From contig SVOS01000003.1 in assembly GCA_015066245.1 (NCBI GenBank), positions 149,019 to 213,018 on the forward strand: a stretch of 64,000 bases of DNA. The letters run 5' to 3'. Source of the DNA: Oscillospiraceae bacterium (GTDB lineage: Bacteria > Bacillota > Clostridia > Oscillospirales > Acutalibacteraceae). A model generated the notes under the pieces. That model saw only the letters and a program-made list of their open reading frames with translations. It was not told the origin of the DNA and ran no database searches. Every line of letters begins with the position of its first letter. The first letter of the stretch is position 1. This document shows, piece by piece, positions 51,162 to 60,826 of this stretch. A program made the translations under genes and the position numbers.

Positions 51162-53234
51162 ATGTCAAATTTAGTAATTGTTGAGTCTCCTGCAAAGGCA
51201 AAAACAATTAAAAAGTATCTTGGCAAAGATTTTGAAGTGGTAGCATCTATGGGCCATGTTCGTGACCTGCCTTCTGCAAGACTCAGCGTTGATGTTAAGA
51301 AGGATTTTGCACCAAAATATGAAATAATCAAAGGCAAGGAAAAACTTGTTGACGAGCTTAAGAAGCTTGCTCAAAAAAGCGATAAAGTATATCTTGCAAC
51401 TGACCCTGATCGCGAAGGTGAAGCTATCTCATGGCATCTTGCATATATCCTCAATCTCGATATGAAGGACACTAATCGTGTGGAGTTTAACGAGATTACA
51501 CAGACAGGTGTAAGAAACGGTATGGATAATCCCAGAGCTGTTAATATCGACCTTGTAAATGCTCAGCAGGCAAGACGTATTCTTGACCGACTGGTTGGTT
51601 ACAAGTTAAGTCCCTTTGTTTCTCAGAAAATTCGTCGTGGACTTTCTGCAGGACGAGTTCAGTCTGTGGCAGTTCGTATTATTGTTGATCGAGAGAATGA
51701 AATCAGAGGATTTGTGCCTGAGGAATATTGGAGCATTGATGCTAAATTTATTCCCAAAGGTGCTCGTAAAGCTTTTTCTGCATCGTTTTATGGTGACGAA
51801 AAAGGCAAAATAGAGATAAAAACAAAGGAAGAAGCAGACAAAATCCTCAACTACCTTGATGGAAAAGAGTTTGTTGTTTCAAAGGTTAAGAATGGTACTC
51901 GCAAAAAATCTCCTGTACCACCTTTTATAACTTCTACTTTGCAGCAGGAGGCTTCTCGTAAGCTCAGTTTCCAGTCAAGACGTACCATGCGTGTTGCTCA
52001 GGAACTGTACGAAGGTGTGGATATTGACGATATCGGTGCAACAGGTCTCATCACATATATGAGAACAGACTCACTGAGAGTATCTGCTGACGCTATGCGA
52101 GAAGCAGCAGACTACATTAATAACAAATACGGCAAGGCATATCTTCCTGCTAAGCCGAGATTTTTCAAATCACGTAATAACGCTCAGGATGGTCATGAGG
52201 CAATCAGACCTACTTCTGTAGCACTTACACCTGACAAAATCAAATCTAACCTTACTTCTGACCAGTATAAGCTCTACAAGCTTATTTGGGAGCGATTTCT
52301 TGCATCACAGATGGCAGATTGTATCCAGAAGACAACTCAGGTAGATATCAAAGCTGATAAATATCTTTTCAAAGCATCAGGTTATCGCGTGGATTTTGAT
52401 GGTTTTACAGTGCTTTATGTTGAGTCTAAAGACGAAGCTGAAGCAAAGGCCAGTGAATTGCCGATGTTAGAGAGTGGTATGCCCTTAAAGGCTAAGGAAA
52501 TCATACCTAATCAGCATTTTACTCAGCCGCCTGCACGTTTTACAGAAGCTTCTCTTATTAAAGCTCTGGAAGAATACGGCATCGGTAGACCTTCTACTTA
52601 TGCGGCTACAATTACAACTATTGTAAGCAGAGAATATGTTAAGCGTGAGGGTAAATCTCTTCATCCTACAGAGCTGGGCGAAGCACTGGCAAACCTGATG
52701 AAGGAGAGATTTCCCAAAATCGTAAATGTCAAGTTTACAGCTCAGATGGAGCAGGACCTTGATACCGTTGAAAACGGTGATGTTGAGTGGGTTGCTTTGC
52801 TTAGTCAGTTCTACACTGATTTTGAGAAAAATCTCAAAAAAGCAAAGGCTGATATGGAAGGTGTCAAGATCCAGCTTAAAGAAGATCAGACAGATATAGT
52901 TTGCGATAAGTGTGGTAAGCTTATGGTTGTGAAAGTTGGCAGATTCGGCAAATTTATCGCATGCCCAGGCTGGCCTGAATGCAAAAACATTATTCCATAT
53001 ACCGAAAAGGTTGGCGTTAACTGTCCCGATTGTGGCAGTGATATTATTATCAGACGCACAAAAAAGGGCAAAATTTTCTATGGTTGTTCATCATTCCCAA
53101 AGTGTAACTTTATGTCCTGGAGTGAGCCTACCAACGAAAAATGTCCTCAGTGCGGTTCAATTCTCTTTAAGAAAAAAGGAAAGAAAGAGACTCTCTATTG
53201 TAATAAAGAGGGTTGCGTATACGAGAAAAAGTAA
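51162..53234 (+). CDS. topA: DNA topoisomerase I
   Basis: 690 residues. Toprim domain (VIVESPAKAKTIKKYLG at the N-terminus, TDPDREGEAISWHL), active-site region TGLITYMRTDSLRVS with the catalytic Tyr, HEAIRPT, IGRPSTYA, and three C-terminal Cys4 zinc ribbons (CDKCGKLM...CPGWPEC, CPDCGSDI...CSSFPKC, CPQCGSIL...CNKEGC). It relaxes negative supercoils by single-strand passage. A TCGGAGGTATATGTATAT segment precedes the ATG. The stop codon TAATG also starts trmFO. Confidence 0.97.
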   Translation: MSNLVIVESPAKAKTIKKYLGKDFEVVASMGHVRDLPSARLSVDVKKDFAPKYEIIKGKEKLVDELKKLAQKSDKVYLATDPDREGEAISWHLAYILNLDMKDTNRVEFNEITQTGVRNGMDNPRAVNIDLVNAQQARRILDRLVGYKLSPFVSQKIRRGLSAGRVQSVAVRIIVDRENEIRGFVPEEYWSIDAKFIPKGARKAFSASFYGDEKGKIEIKTKEEADKILNYLDGKEFVVSKVKNGTRKKSPVPPFITSTLQQEASRKLSFQSRRTMRVAQELYEGVDIDDIGATGLITYMRTDSLRVSADAMREAADYINNKYGKAYLPAKPRFFKSRNNAQDGHEAIRPTSVALTPDKIKSNLTSDQYKLYKLIWERFLASQMADCIQKTTQVDIKADKYLFKASGYRVDFDGFTVLYVESKDEAEAKASELPMLESGMPLKAKEIIPNQHFTQPPARFTEASLIKALEEYGIGRPSTYAATITTIVSREYVKREGKSLHPTELGEALANLMKERFPKIVNVKFTAQMEQDLDTVENGDVEWVALLSQFYTDFEKNLKKAKADMEGVKIQLKEDQTDIVCDKCGKLMVVKVGRFGKFIACPGWPECKNIIPYTEKVGVNCPDCGSDIIIRRTKKGKIFYGCSSFPKCNFMSWSEPTNEKCPQCGSILFKKKGKKETLYCNKEGCVYEKK

Positions 53235-54550
53235 TGTATATAAACGTTATTGGTGCAGGACTTGCCGGTTGTGAGGCTGCTTATCAGATTACAAAACGTG
53301 GAATCAAAGTCCGACTTTACGAAATGAAACCTCATAAAAAGTCACCTGCACATCATACTGATTTGTTTGCGGAGCTTGTATGCTCCAATTCTTTCAAGGC
53401 TGACCGAGTTGCATCAGCTGCAGGACTTCTTAAGCAGGAGATGCGCGAGCTTGATTCGTTACTGATGAAGTGTGCCGATAAGTGTCGTGTGCCTGCTGGA
53501 GGAGCTCTGGCAGTAGACAGAACCTTGTTCGCTGAAGCTGTCACTGATGCAATACGTTCAAACTCGGATATTACGGTTATTTCAGAAGAAATAACCGAGA
53601 TTCCTACAGATGCGGTTACTGTAATTGCCACAGGTCCGCTGACATCGGATGCACTTTCAAAGAGTATTTCGGCACTTTTGGGTGAGGGGCTTTCTTTCTT
53701 CGATGCCGCTGCACCGATTGTTACGAGAGAGAGTATTGACGATAGTTGCTCTTTTGCTGCGTCAAGATATGACAAAGGCGGCGATGATGACTATATCAAC
53801 TGTCCTCTTAACAAAGAAGAGTACGAAATTTTCTATAATGCTCTTGTTAACGCTGAGCGAGCACCTTTACACGATTTTGATGTTTATAATCCAAAGGTGT
53901 ACGAAGGATGTATGCCCATTGAGGTTATGGCCGGCAGGGGTGAGGATACTATCCGATTTGGTCCCATGAAGCCGGTTGGTCTTCGTGATCCCCGTACAGG
54001 TCATCGTCCCTGGGCTTGCCTTCAGCTGAGAAAAGAAAACGCAGATGGTACTATGTATAATCTTGTAGGTTTTCAGACAAATCTGAAATTCGGCGAGCAA
54101 AAGCGTGTTTTCGGACTGATTCCTGCACTTAAAAATGCAGATTTTGTCAGATATGGTGTTATGCATCGTAATACTTTTATAGATAGTCCCAGAGTTCTTA
54201 ACAAAAACTTGTCGGCTAAATGCAGGGATACACTTTTCTTTGCTGGTCAGCTTACAGGTGTTGAGGGTTATATGGAATCGGCATCATCCGGAATAATTGC
54301 AGGCATCAACGCTGCCAATAAACTACTTTCAAAAGAAAGTGCAATTCTTCCTGTTACCACAGAAATAGGTGCATTACTTAACTTTATCACCGACGAAACC
54401 GTGGAGAAATTCCAACCTATGGGTGCAAATCTTGGCATTTTACCTGAGCTTAAAAATCGTCCTCGCGATAAAAAGCTAAGAGCAGAGAAATATGCAGAGC
54501 GTGCACTTATTGATTTAAAACAATTTATTACTGAAAGCGACGTGATTTAA
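53234..54550 (+). CDS. trmFO: tRNA (uracil-54-C5) methyltransferase, folate/FAD dependent (TrmFO)
   Basis: 438 residues from the ATG overlapping the topA stop. FAD-binding INVIGAGLAGCEAAYQI, VRLYEMKP, ELVCSNSFKAD (catalytic Cys region), GGALAVDR, and the C-terminal FAGQLTGVEGYMESASSG are diagnostic. It makes T54 in tRNA using methylene-tetrahydrofolate and FAD instead of SAM. The 1-base overlaps on both sides indicate translational coupling with topA and plsX, the usual Firmicute order for topA-trmFO. Confidence 0.97.
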   Translation: MYINVIGAGLAGCEAAYQITKRGIKVRLYEMKPHKKSPAHHTDLFAELVCSNSFKADRVASAAGLLKQEMRELDSLLMKCADKCRVPAGGALAVDRTLFAEAVTDAIRSNSDITVISEEITEIPTDAVTVIATGPLTSDALSKSISALLGEGLSFFDAAAPIVTRESIDDSCSFAASRYDKGGDDDYINCPLNKEEYEIFYNALVNAERAPLHDFDVYNPKVYEGCMPIEVMAGRGEDTIRFGPMKPVGLRDPRTGHRPWACLQLRKENADGTMYNLVGFQTNLKFGEQKRVFGLIPALKNADFVRYGVMHRNTFIDSPRVLNKNLSAKCRDTLFFAGQLTGVEGYMESASSGIIAGINAANKLLSKESAILPVTTEIGALLNFITDETVEKFQPMGANLGILPELKNRPRDKKLRAEKYAERALIDLKQFITESDVI

Positions 54551-55569
54551 TGAATATCATAGTTGACGCATTTGGCGGAGACAATGCTCCCGTTGAAATT
54601 ATTAAAGGTGCTGAAGAGGCAAGAAAAGAGCTTTCCTTGGACATAACTCTTGTTGGCAAAGAAGACATAATCCGTAAAGTTTGCGCTGATAACAATATAG
54701 ACCCCGAAAATTTTACAATTATCCACGCTGACGAGGTTATAGCTACTGATGCTGCAGGTACAGATGTTACCCGTAAAGGTAAAAATACATCAATGGCAGT
54801 TGGCCTCAGAGCATTAGCCGAGGGAAAAGGCGACGGCTTTCTCAGTGCAGGCAACAGTGGTGCTGTTTGTGCAGGTGCTACTCTTATTGTTAAGCGTATC
54901 AAAGGCATCAGCCGCCCTGGTTTCTCACCTGTAATTCCAACTTTGGGAGGCAAAGCACTCCTTATGGATAGCGGTGCTAATCTTCAGTGCAGACCTGAGA
55001 TGCTCTGTCAGTTCGGTATTATGGGCTCTATCTATATGAATAAGGTACTGGGAGTAGAAAATCCCAGAGTTGGTCTTCTTAATGTAGGTACAGAAGAGCA
55101 TAAGGGCTCCGACTTGCAGCATGAGGCGTATGAGCTCCTTAAAAAAGCACCTGTTAACTTCGTAGGTAACGTAGAAGGTACATTTATGAATGGCGATTTC
55201 TGTGATGTTGTTGTTTGCGACGGCTTCTCAGGTAATATTCTTCTTAAGACTTACGAAGGTACTGCAATGGCTCTTATGAAGAAAATCAAGGGTATTTTCA
55301 CTAAGAACCTTAAGAATAAAATTGCTGCTTCTATGGTTATAAATGACGTAAAAGCCCTTAAGGATACGATGAATCCTTCTGAGGTTGGCGGTGCACCTGT
55401 GCTTGGTTGTGCAAAGCCTGTGTTTAAAGCGCATGGTAATTCCGATGCAAGAGCTATCTATAGTGCTTTAAAGCTTGTAAAAGACTATGTAGAGAATAAT
55501 GTTGTTGAAGAAATAGCTTCAACTCTTAAGAATATGAAAACTGTTGACGAGGTTGTAAAAAATGACTGA
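54550..55569 (+). CDS. plsX: Phosphate acyltransferase PlsX
   Basis: 339 residues. Start IIVDAFGGDNAPVEIIKGA, SAGNSGAVCAGATLIVKRI, MDSGANLQCRPEML, LLNVGTEEHKGSDL and VCDGFSGNILLKTYEG are the PlsX blocks. It makes acyl-phosphate from acyl-ACP for phospholipid synthesis. The more usual order places acpP between plsX and rnc; here rnc follows directly with an 8-base overlap. Confidence 0.95.
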   Translation: MNIIVDAFGGDNAPVEIIKGAEEARKELSLDITLVGKEDIIRKVCADNNIDPENFTIIHADEVIATDAAGTDVTRKGKNTSMAVGLRALAEGKGDGFLSAGNSGAVCAGATLIVKRIKGISRPGFSPVIPTLGGKALLMDSGANLQCRPEMLCQFGIMGSIYMNKVLGVENPRVGLLNVGTEEHKGSDLQHEAYELLKKAPVNFVGNVEGTFMNGDFCDVVVCDGFSGNILLKTYEGTAMALMKKIKGIFTKNLKNKIAASMVINDVKALKDTMNPSEVGGAPVLGCAKPVFKAHGNSDARAIYSALKLVKDYVENNVVEEIASTLKNMKTVDEVVKND

Positions 55570-56236
55570 GCTTGAAAAGATTATCGGTTATGAATTTAAT
55601 AATAGAGAGCTTTTAGAGACTGCTTTGACACATTCTTCTTTTGCAAATGAGCATTCTAAAGCCGTAGTATGCAACGAACGCCTTGAGTTTTTGGGTGACT
55701 CTGTTCTTTCTCTTGTTGTATCTACATTCATCTATAATAATTTTCCCGATTATCCCGAAGGCAACCTTACTAAACTTCGTGCATCTCTGGTGTGTGAAAA
55801 GGCTTTGTTTAACTTTGCGAAAGAAATCAGATTAGGTGAGTTCATCAAACTCAGCCATGGCGAAAAACGCGGTGGCGGTGCAAACAGACCTTCTATTGTG
55901 TCGGATGCATTTGAGGCACTAATTGCTGCACTTTATCTTGATGGCGGATACGAAACCGCTCAGCAGTTTGTCCTGAGATTTGTTGAACCCCAGACAAAGC
56001 ATATCAAATCAATACCCGTAAAGGACTACAAGACTACCCTCCAGGAAATTGTTCAGAAAAACCCCGGTGAGCGTATTGAGTATCATCTTGTGGGAGAAAG
56101 CGGTCCTGACCACGACAAGCACTTTACTGTTGAAGTAATGCTCAACTCCAACTGCATCGGTAAAGGCGGTGGCAGAAGTAAGAAAGAAGCCGAGCAGCAG
56201 GCTGCACGCGAGGCGCTGGAGCTAATGGGCTATTGA
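55562..56236 (+). CDS. rnc: Ribonuclease III
   Basis: 224 residues. Endonuclease domain with the signature NERLEFLGDSVLSLV (about 38-52), KLSHGEKRGGGANRPSIVSDAFEALIAALYLDGG (in part) carrying the second acidic metal ligands, and a C-terminal double-stranded RNA-binding domain (DYKTTLQEIVQKN to KEAEQQAAREAL). It processes rRNA precursors and structured mRNAs. The plsX-rnc-smc-ftsY neighbourhood is standard for Firmicutes. Confidence 0.97.
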   Translation: MTELEKIIGYEFNNRELLETALTHSSFANEHSKAVVCNERLEFLGDSVLSLVVSTFIYNNFPDYPEGNLTKLRASLVCEKALFNFAKEIRLGEFIKLSHGEKRGGGANRPSIVSDAFEALIAALYLDGGYETAQQFVLRFVEPQTKHIKSIPVKDYKTTLQEIVQKNPGERIEYHLVGESGPDHDKHFTVEVMLNSNCIGKGGGRSKKEAEQQAAREALELMGY

Positions 56237-56237
56237 T

Positions 56238-57230
56238 ATGGCTAATGTTGCGATTTTTGTTCCACATAACGGATGCCCCAATAAATGTTCTTTTTGCGAT
56301 CAGCGCCATATAACAGGTTGTGTATTTCAGCCTGACAAAGAATATGTTGAGGAAACTCTGAAAAAAGCACTTGATTCTTTAAAAGAAAAATCTAAAAAGG
56401 CAGAGATTGCTTTTTTCGGCGGCAGCTTCACGGCTATTGACAAAGAGTATATGCTCCTGCTTTTAGAAAGCACAAAACCTTTTATTGATAACTTTAAAGG
56501 TATCAGAATTTCAACCCGTCCCGACGCTATTGATGAAGAAGTTTTGAGTATTCTCAAAGAGTACAAGGTTACTTCTGTTGAGCTTGGGGCACAGTCTATG
56601 AATGATGAGGTTTTAAGAGCCAATAATCGTGGACATAGTGCTGAGGATGTAAAAGCAGCCTCTTCGCTTATAAAAGACTTTGGATTCTCATTAGGACTTC
56701 AGATGATGACAGGTCTTTATAAAAGTAGTGACGAAGCTGACATACAAACCGCCGAAGAATTTATAAGACTTAAGCCTGATACAGTAAGAATATATCCCAC
56801 TGTGGTGCTTAAAAACACAACCTTGGCGGATTTGTATTCATCAGGTGAGTATTTTCCGCCTGATGCCGAAAGTGCCGCAAATCTTTGCTCTGAGCTTATT
56901 CTAATGTTTGAGGCAGCTGATATTAAGGTGATCAGAGTTGGTCTTCATGATAGCGATAGCCTCAGAGAGAATATGATTGCAGGTGCATTTCATCCTGCTT
57001 TCAGAGAGCTTTGCGAATCTAAGATTTTTTTGGATTTGATCATTGATGAAATTAAGTCGCAGAATATCGAAAAGGGCGACATAAATATATATGTTTCAAA
57101 GTCCCATTTGTCAAAGGCAATAGGGCAGAAGGGCAGCAACAAATCTGCTCTTATGAATATGGGCTACAATCCCAGATTTTTACCGAATAACACTCTTGCC
57201 GATAGGCAGGTTTTAATAACGAAAGGTTAA
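56238..57230 (+). CDS. Elp3-like radical SAM protein
   Basis: 330 residues. Cluster motif C13-PNK-C17-SF-C20, then FFGGSFTAIDKEYM and SVELGAQSMNDEVL of the Elp3/HemN-type radical SAM fold, and RIYPTVVLKNTTLADLYSSGEY (in part). No acetyltransferase domain is present, so it is not full Elp3. The final ~50 residues (SKAIGQKGSNKSAL) look KH-like, suggesting an RNA substrate (inference). It lies between rnc and smc, a known place for this gene in Clostridia. Confidence 0.88.
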   Translation: MANVAIFVPHNGCPNKCSFCDQRHITGCVFQPDKEYVEETLKKALDSLKEKSKKAEIAFFGGSFTAIDKEYMLLLLESTKPFIDNFKGIRISTRPDAIDEEVLSILKEYKVTSVELGAQSMNDEVLRANNRGHSAEDVKAASSLIKDFGFSLGLQMMTGLYKSSDEADIQTAEEFIRLKPDTVRIYPTVVLKNTTLADLYSSGEYFPPDAESAANLCSELILMFEAADIKVIRVGLHDSDSLRENMIAGAFHPAFRELCESKIFLDLIIDEIKSQNIEKGDINIYVSKSHLSKAIGQKGSNKSALMNMGYNPRFLPNNTLADRQVLITKG

Positions 57231-57233
57231 GTT

Positions 57234-60200
57234 ATGCTTCTCAAATCTCTTGAACTTCAGGGGTTCAAAACTTTCCCCGATAAGACAAAACTTAATTTTA
57301 ATACAGGCATTACTGCTGTTGTCGGTCCTAATGGTTCAGGTAAGAGTAATATCAGTGATGCTATCAGATGGGTACTTGGTGAGCAGGCTCCAAAGATTTT
57401 AAGATGTAATCGTATGGAGGATGTTGTCTTCAATGGTACTACCAATCGTAAGCGTCAGGGTTTCTCTGAGGTTACTCTGAACATAGACAACACCGACAGA
57501 GCATTGCCTTTTGATGGTGATGTTGTTTCCATAACAAGACGTTATTTCAGAAGCGGCGAGAGCGAGTACCTTATTAACAAGGCACAAGTGCGTCTCAAGG
57601 ACATCAATGAGCTTTTTATGGATACGGGACTTGGCCGTGATGGTTACTCTGTAATCGGTCAGGGTAAGATAGACAGCATTGTTTCATCTAAAAGCGAAGA
57701 CAGACGAGAGATTTTCGAAGAAGCTGCAGGTATTTCAAGATACAGATACCGTAAAACAGAGGCTGAGAGAAAGCTCTCTCATACCGAGGATAACCTCATC
57801 CGCCTCAGAGATATTGTTACCGAGCTTGAGGACAGAATCGGTCCTCTTAAGTCTCAGGCTACAAAAGCCGAGCATTTTCTTGAGTATTCTCAGGAGAAAA
57901 AAGGTCTTGAAATAGCTCTTTGGCTTAATACACTTGAGAAATCCTCAGGTGTTATTAAGGACCATGAAGATAAAATCATCGTTGCAAGAAATCAGTGTGA
58001 TGAAGCAGATGCAGAAATTGCAAGAATTTCTGAACTTACAGATTCTATGTATCTTGAGAAAGGCTCCCTTGCCTCTAAGATAGAAGAACTGAGAGCTTCT
58101 GTAATGGAATATGAAGGCTTTATCTCTGAGAAGAAAGCTTCTGTTTCTGTTGCAAAAAACGATATTTTACATAATAACGAGAATATAAACAGAATTAAAA
58201 TTGATATCGAGCAAATCAATATGTTTGCAATGGATATCAAAAAGGATATTGAAGATAAGCTTGAGCTTATTGAAAAATATAAGCAGGATATTGTTATCAA
58301 GCAGAATTTATATGATGAGACTGCTGACGAGCTTAACCTTGCAAATGTAAACGCAAGCCGTAGCAGCGATACCCTGCAGGAGATTACCGCAAAAATCGCA
58401 TCACTCAGTGCTCAGCAGGCAGATGCTCGTGTTAATCGTATGACCTGTGCATCCACTATTCTTGAGCTTGAGTCACGAATCGGTGGTCTTTCAGAAAATT
58501 CTCAGCGTAAAACAGATGCAAAGAGTGACCTTGAAGAAATGCTTGCATCCTATAAGATTAAAGTAGAGGATGCTGAGAAAAAGGTTACTCAGCTTACAAA
58601 TACCGAAAAAGGTCTTGCTTTAAAGCTTAATTCCCGAGCAGCATCCCTTGAAAAGCTTAAAAGTGATGCTGACAGACTTATGCTCGATGCTAATGAAAAA
58701 TCACGAAGAGCTAAGCTTCTGGAGGACCTTGAACAGAACATGGAAGGCTTCAATCATTCTGTAAAGACAGTAATGAAAAAAGCAAAAGCAGGCGAACTTA
58801 AAGGCATAAAAGGGCCGGTATCCAGAATTATTTCTGTTCCATCACAATACACAGTTGCCATTGAAATCGCCCTGGGCTTTGCTATGCAGAATATTGTTAC
58901 TTCAACTGAGGAGGACGCAAAGAGAGCTATCGCTCTTCTGAAGAATGACAACGCAGGACGTGCTACTTTCTTGCCTGTCAATACCATTAAGGGCAGAAAA
59001 CTTGAAGAAAAAGGTCTTGATGATTCTTACGGCTTTATCGGCATTGCATCCGACCTTTGTTCTTGTGATGCAGAGTATAATGGTATCCTTTTAAGCCTTT
59101 TGGGCAGAATTGCTATTTTTGAGGATATCAATAGTGCAGTAACTGCCGCCAAGAGATTCGGATATAAATTCAAAGTTGTAACTCTTGACGGACAAGTAGT
59201 AAACGCCGGTGGCTCCTTGACAGGTGGTTCGCTTGCGAAAAACAGCGGTTTGCTTTCACGAACTGCTGAAATCAATGATATTAAAGCTGAAGCTGCAAAG
59301 CTTATGAGCAAAGCAGAGGACGCAAAGAAGGCATATCTGGCTGCTCAAGGCGACTATTCAAAGATTGAGGCTGAGATTCTCGGAACCCGTGCTGACCTTT
59401 CGGTAGCTGCACAGGAGCTTGTAAGAATTGAGACTGAACTCAAAGCTTGTGAAAATGAGCTTTCTCTGGCTGTGAAAGACCTTGAAGGCATTGATGCCGA
59501 AATTTCTAATTGCCGAGCAAGAATCACATCTTTAAAAGACGAACAGATTAATGCTGAAGCAATTATTAATACATTTTCTCAGCAGATTGCTGCAGAAGAA
59601 GCTAAAGCTGAAGAAATCAGCGGAAGCCGTGCAGGAATCAAAGAAAAACGCGAAGAGCTTTCTCAAAAACTCCAGGAAATCCGCCTTGATATCGTAACCA
59701 TGCAAAAAGATATAGAAAATCTTACTGCTGAGATTTCCAATACTCGCAATATGAGCGAGAGTCAGGAGGAACGCAAGGCTGAACTTAAGTCTCAGATTGA
59801 GGAGTTATTTGCAAAGAGTGCCGAATCTGAGGCATATATCGGAACTCTCAATAAAGAAATCGAAGAGCTGACTGCAAATATTAAGAATTGTGAGTCGGAT
59901 ATTGAGTCTGTCTCAAAAAGACGAGACGAAATCGAAAAAGAAAACTACGCACTTCGTCAGCGTGAAAAAGACAAGCTTTCAGAGCGTGAGCAGGCATCTA
60001 TGGAACTTGCTCGTCTGGAAGAAAGAAAAATTCATTTGCAGACTCAGTATGATAATATTATCTCAAAACTCTGGGAGGAGTATGAGCTTACCCGTCGTGA
60101 AGCTGAAGAAATTGCCCAGGAGATTGAGGATATTCCCAGTGCTAACAAGAGATTGGCTGAGCTTAAGCAAAAAATCAAGAATTTAGGATCAGTAAATGTT

Positions 60201-60809
60201 GGCGCCATTGAGGAATACAAAGAGGTTTCAGAAAGATATACATTTATGAGCGAGCAGGTTGAGGATGTAGAAAAATCCAAGAAGGAAATCATCAACCTCA
60301 TTAATGAGCTCACAAAGAAAATGAAAGAAAGTTTCCTTGAGAGCTTTACAGAAATCAACAAGCACTTTATTCACACATTTGCCGAGCTTTTCGGTGGTGG
60401 CAGCGCCAAGCTCGAGCTTTCAGATCCCGAAGATATTCTCAATAGCGGAATAGATATTTCTGTTCATCCTCCGGGAAAGATTGTTACTCATCTCGAGTCG
60501 CTTTCTGGCGGTGAAAAGGCACTTGTTGCTATTGCTCTTTACTTTGCAATTATGAAAGTAAGACCTGCTCCGTTCTGCGTAATGGACGAGATCGAGGCAG
60601 CTCTTGACGAAGTTAATGTTGACAGATTTGCAAGATATATGAGAAACTTAACAGATACAACACAGTTTATTACAATTACCCACAGACGCGGAACTATGGA
60701 AGAAGCAGATGTTCTCTATGGTGTAACAATGCAGGAAGAGGGTATCTCAAAGCTTCTTGAGCTCAGAGCAACGGAGGTTGCAGAAAAACTTAAGATGCAG
60801 GCAAAATAA
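57234..60809 (+). CDS. smc: Chromosome segregation ATPase SMC
   Basis: 1191 residues, typical length. N-terminal Walker A GPNGSGKSNI in the first 40 residues, two long coiled coils (about 170-500 and 670-1000), hinge (about 510-650, LKGIKGPVSRII ... VVNAGGSLTGGS), C-terminal LESLSGGEKALVAIALYFA (ABC signature) and CVMDEIEAALDEVN (Walker B). It organises and segregates the chromosome with ScpA/ScpB, which are not in this window. It starts 3 bases after the radical SAM gene. Confidence 0.97.
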   Translation: MLLKSLELQGFKTFPDKTKLNFNTGITAVVGPNGSGKSNISDAIRWVLGEQAPKILRCNRMEDVVFNGTTNRKRQGFSEVTLNIDNTDRALPFDGDVVSITRRYFRSGESEYLINKAQVRLKDINELFMDTGLGRDGYSVIGQGKIDSIVSSKSEDRREIFEEAAGISRYRYRKTEAERKLSHTEDNLIRLRDIVTELEDRIGPLKSQATKAEHFLEYSQEKKGLEIALWLNTLEKSSGVIKDHEDKIIVARNQCDEADAEIARISELTDSMYLEKGSLASKIEELRASVMEYEGFISEKKASVSVAKNDILHNNENINRIKIDIEQINMFAMDIKKDIEDKLELIEKYKQDIVIKQNLYDETADELNLANVNASRSSDTLQEITAKIASLSAQQADARVNRMTCASTILELESRIGGLSENSQRKTDAKSDLEEMLASYKIKVEDAEKKVTQLTNTEKGLALKLNSRAASLEKLKSDADRLMLDANEKSRRAKLLEDLEQNMEGFNHSVKTVMKKAKAGELKGIKGPVSRIISVPSQYTVAIEIALGFAMQNIVTSTEEDAKRAIALLKNDNAGRATFLPVNTIKGRKLEEKGLDDSYGFIGIASDLCSCDAEYNGILLSLLGRIAIFEDINSAVTAAKRFGYKFKVVTLDGQVVNAGGSLTGGSLAKNSGLLSRTAEINDIKAEAAKLMSKAEDAKKAYLAAQGDYSKIEAEILGTRADLSVAAQELVRIETELKACENELSLAVKDLEGIDAEISNCRARITSLKDEQINAEAIINTFSQQIAAEEAKAEEISGSRAGIKEKREELSQKLQEIRLDIVTMQKDIENLTAEISNTRNMSESQEERKAELKSQIEELFAKSAESEAYIGTLNKEIEELTANIKNCESDIESVSKRRDEIEKENYALRQREKDKLSEREQASMELARLEERKIHLQTQYDNIISKLWEEYELTRREAEEIAQEIEDIPSANKRLAELKQKIKNLGSVNVGAIEEYKEVSERYTFMSEQVEDVEKSKKEIINLINELTKKMKESFLESFTEINKHFIHTFAELFGGGSAKLELSDPEDILNSGIDISVHPPGKIVTHLESLSGGEKALVAIALYFAIMKVRPAPFCVMDEIEAALDEVNVDRFARYMRNLTDTTQFITITHRRGTMEEADVLYGVTMQEEGISKLLELRATEVAEKLKMQAK

Positions 60810-60826
60810 CAAGGAGGCAAATTCCC

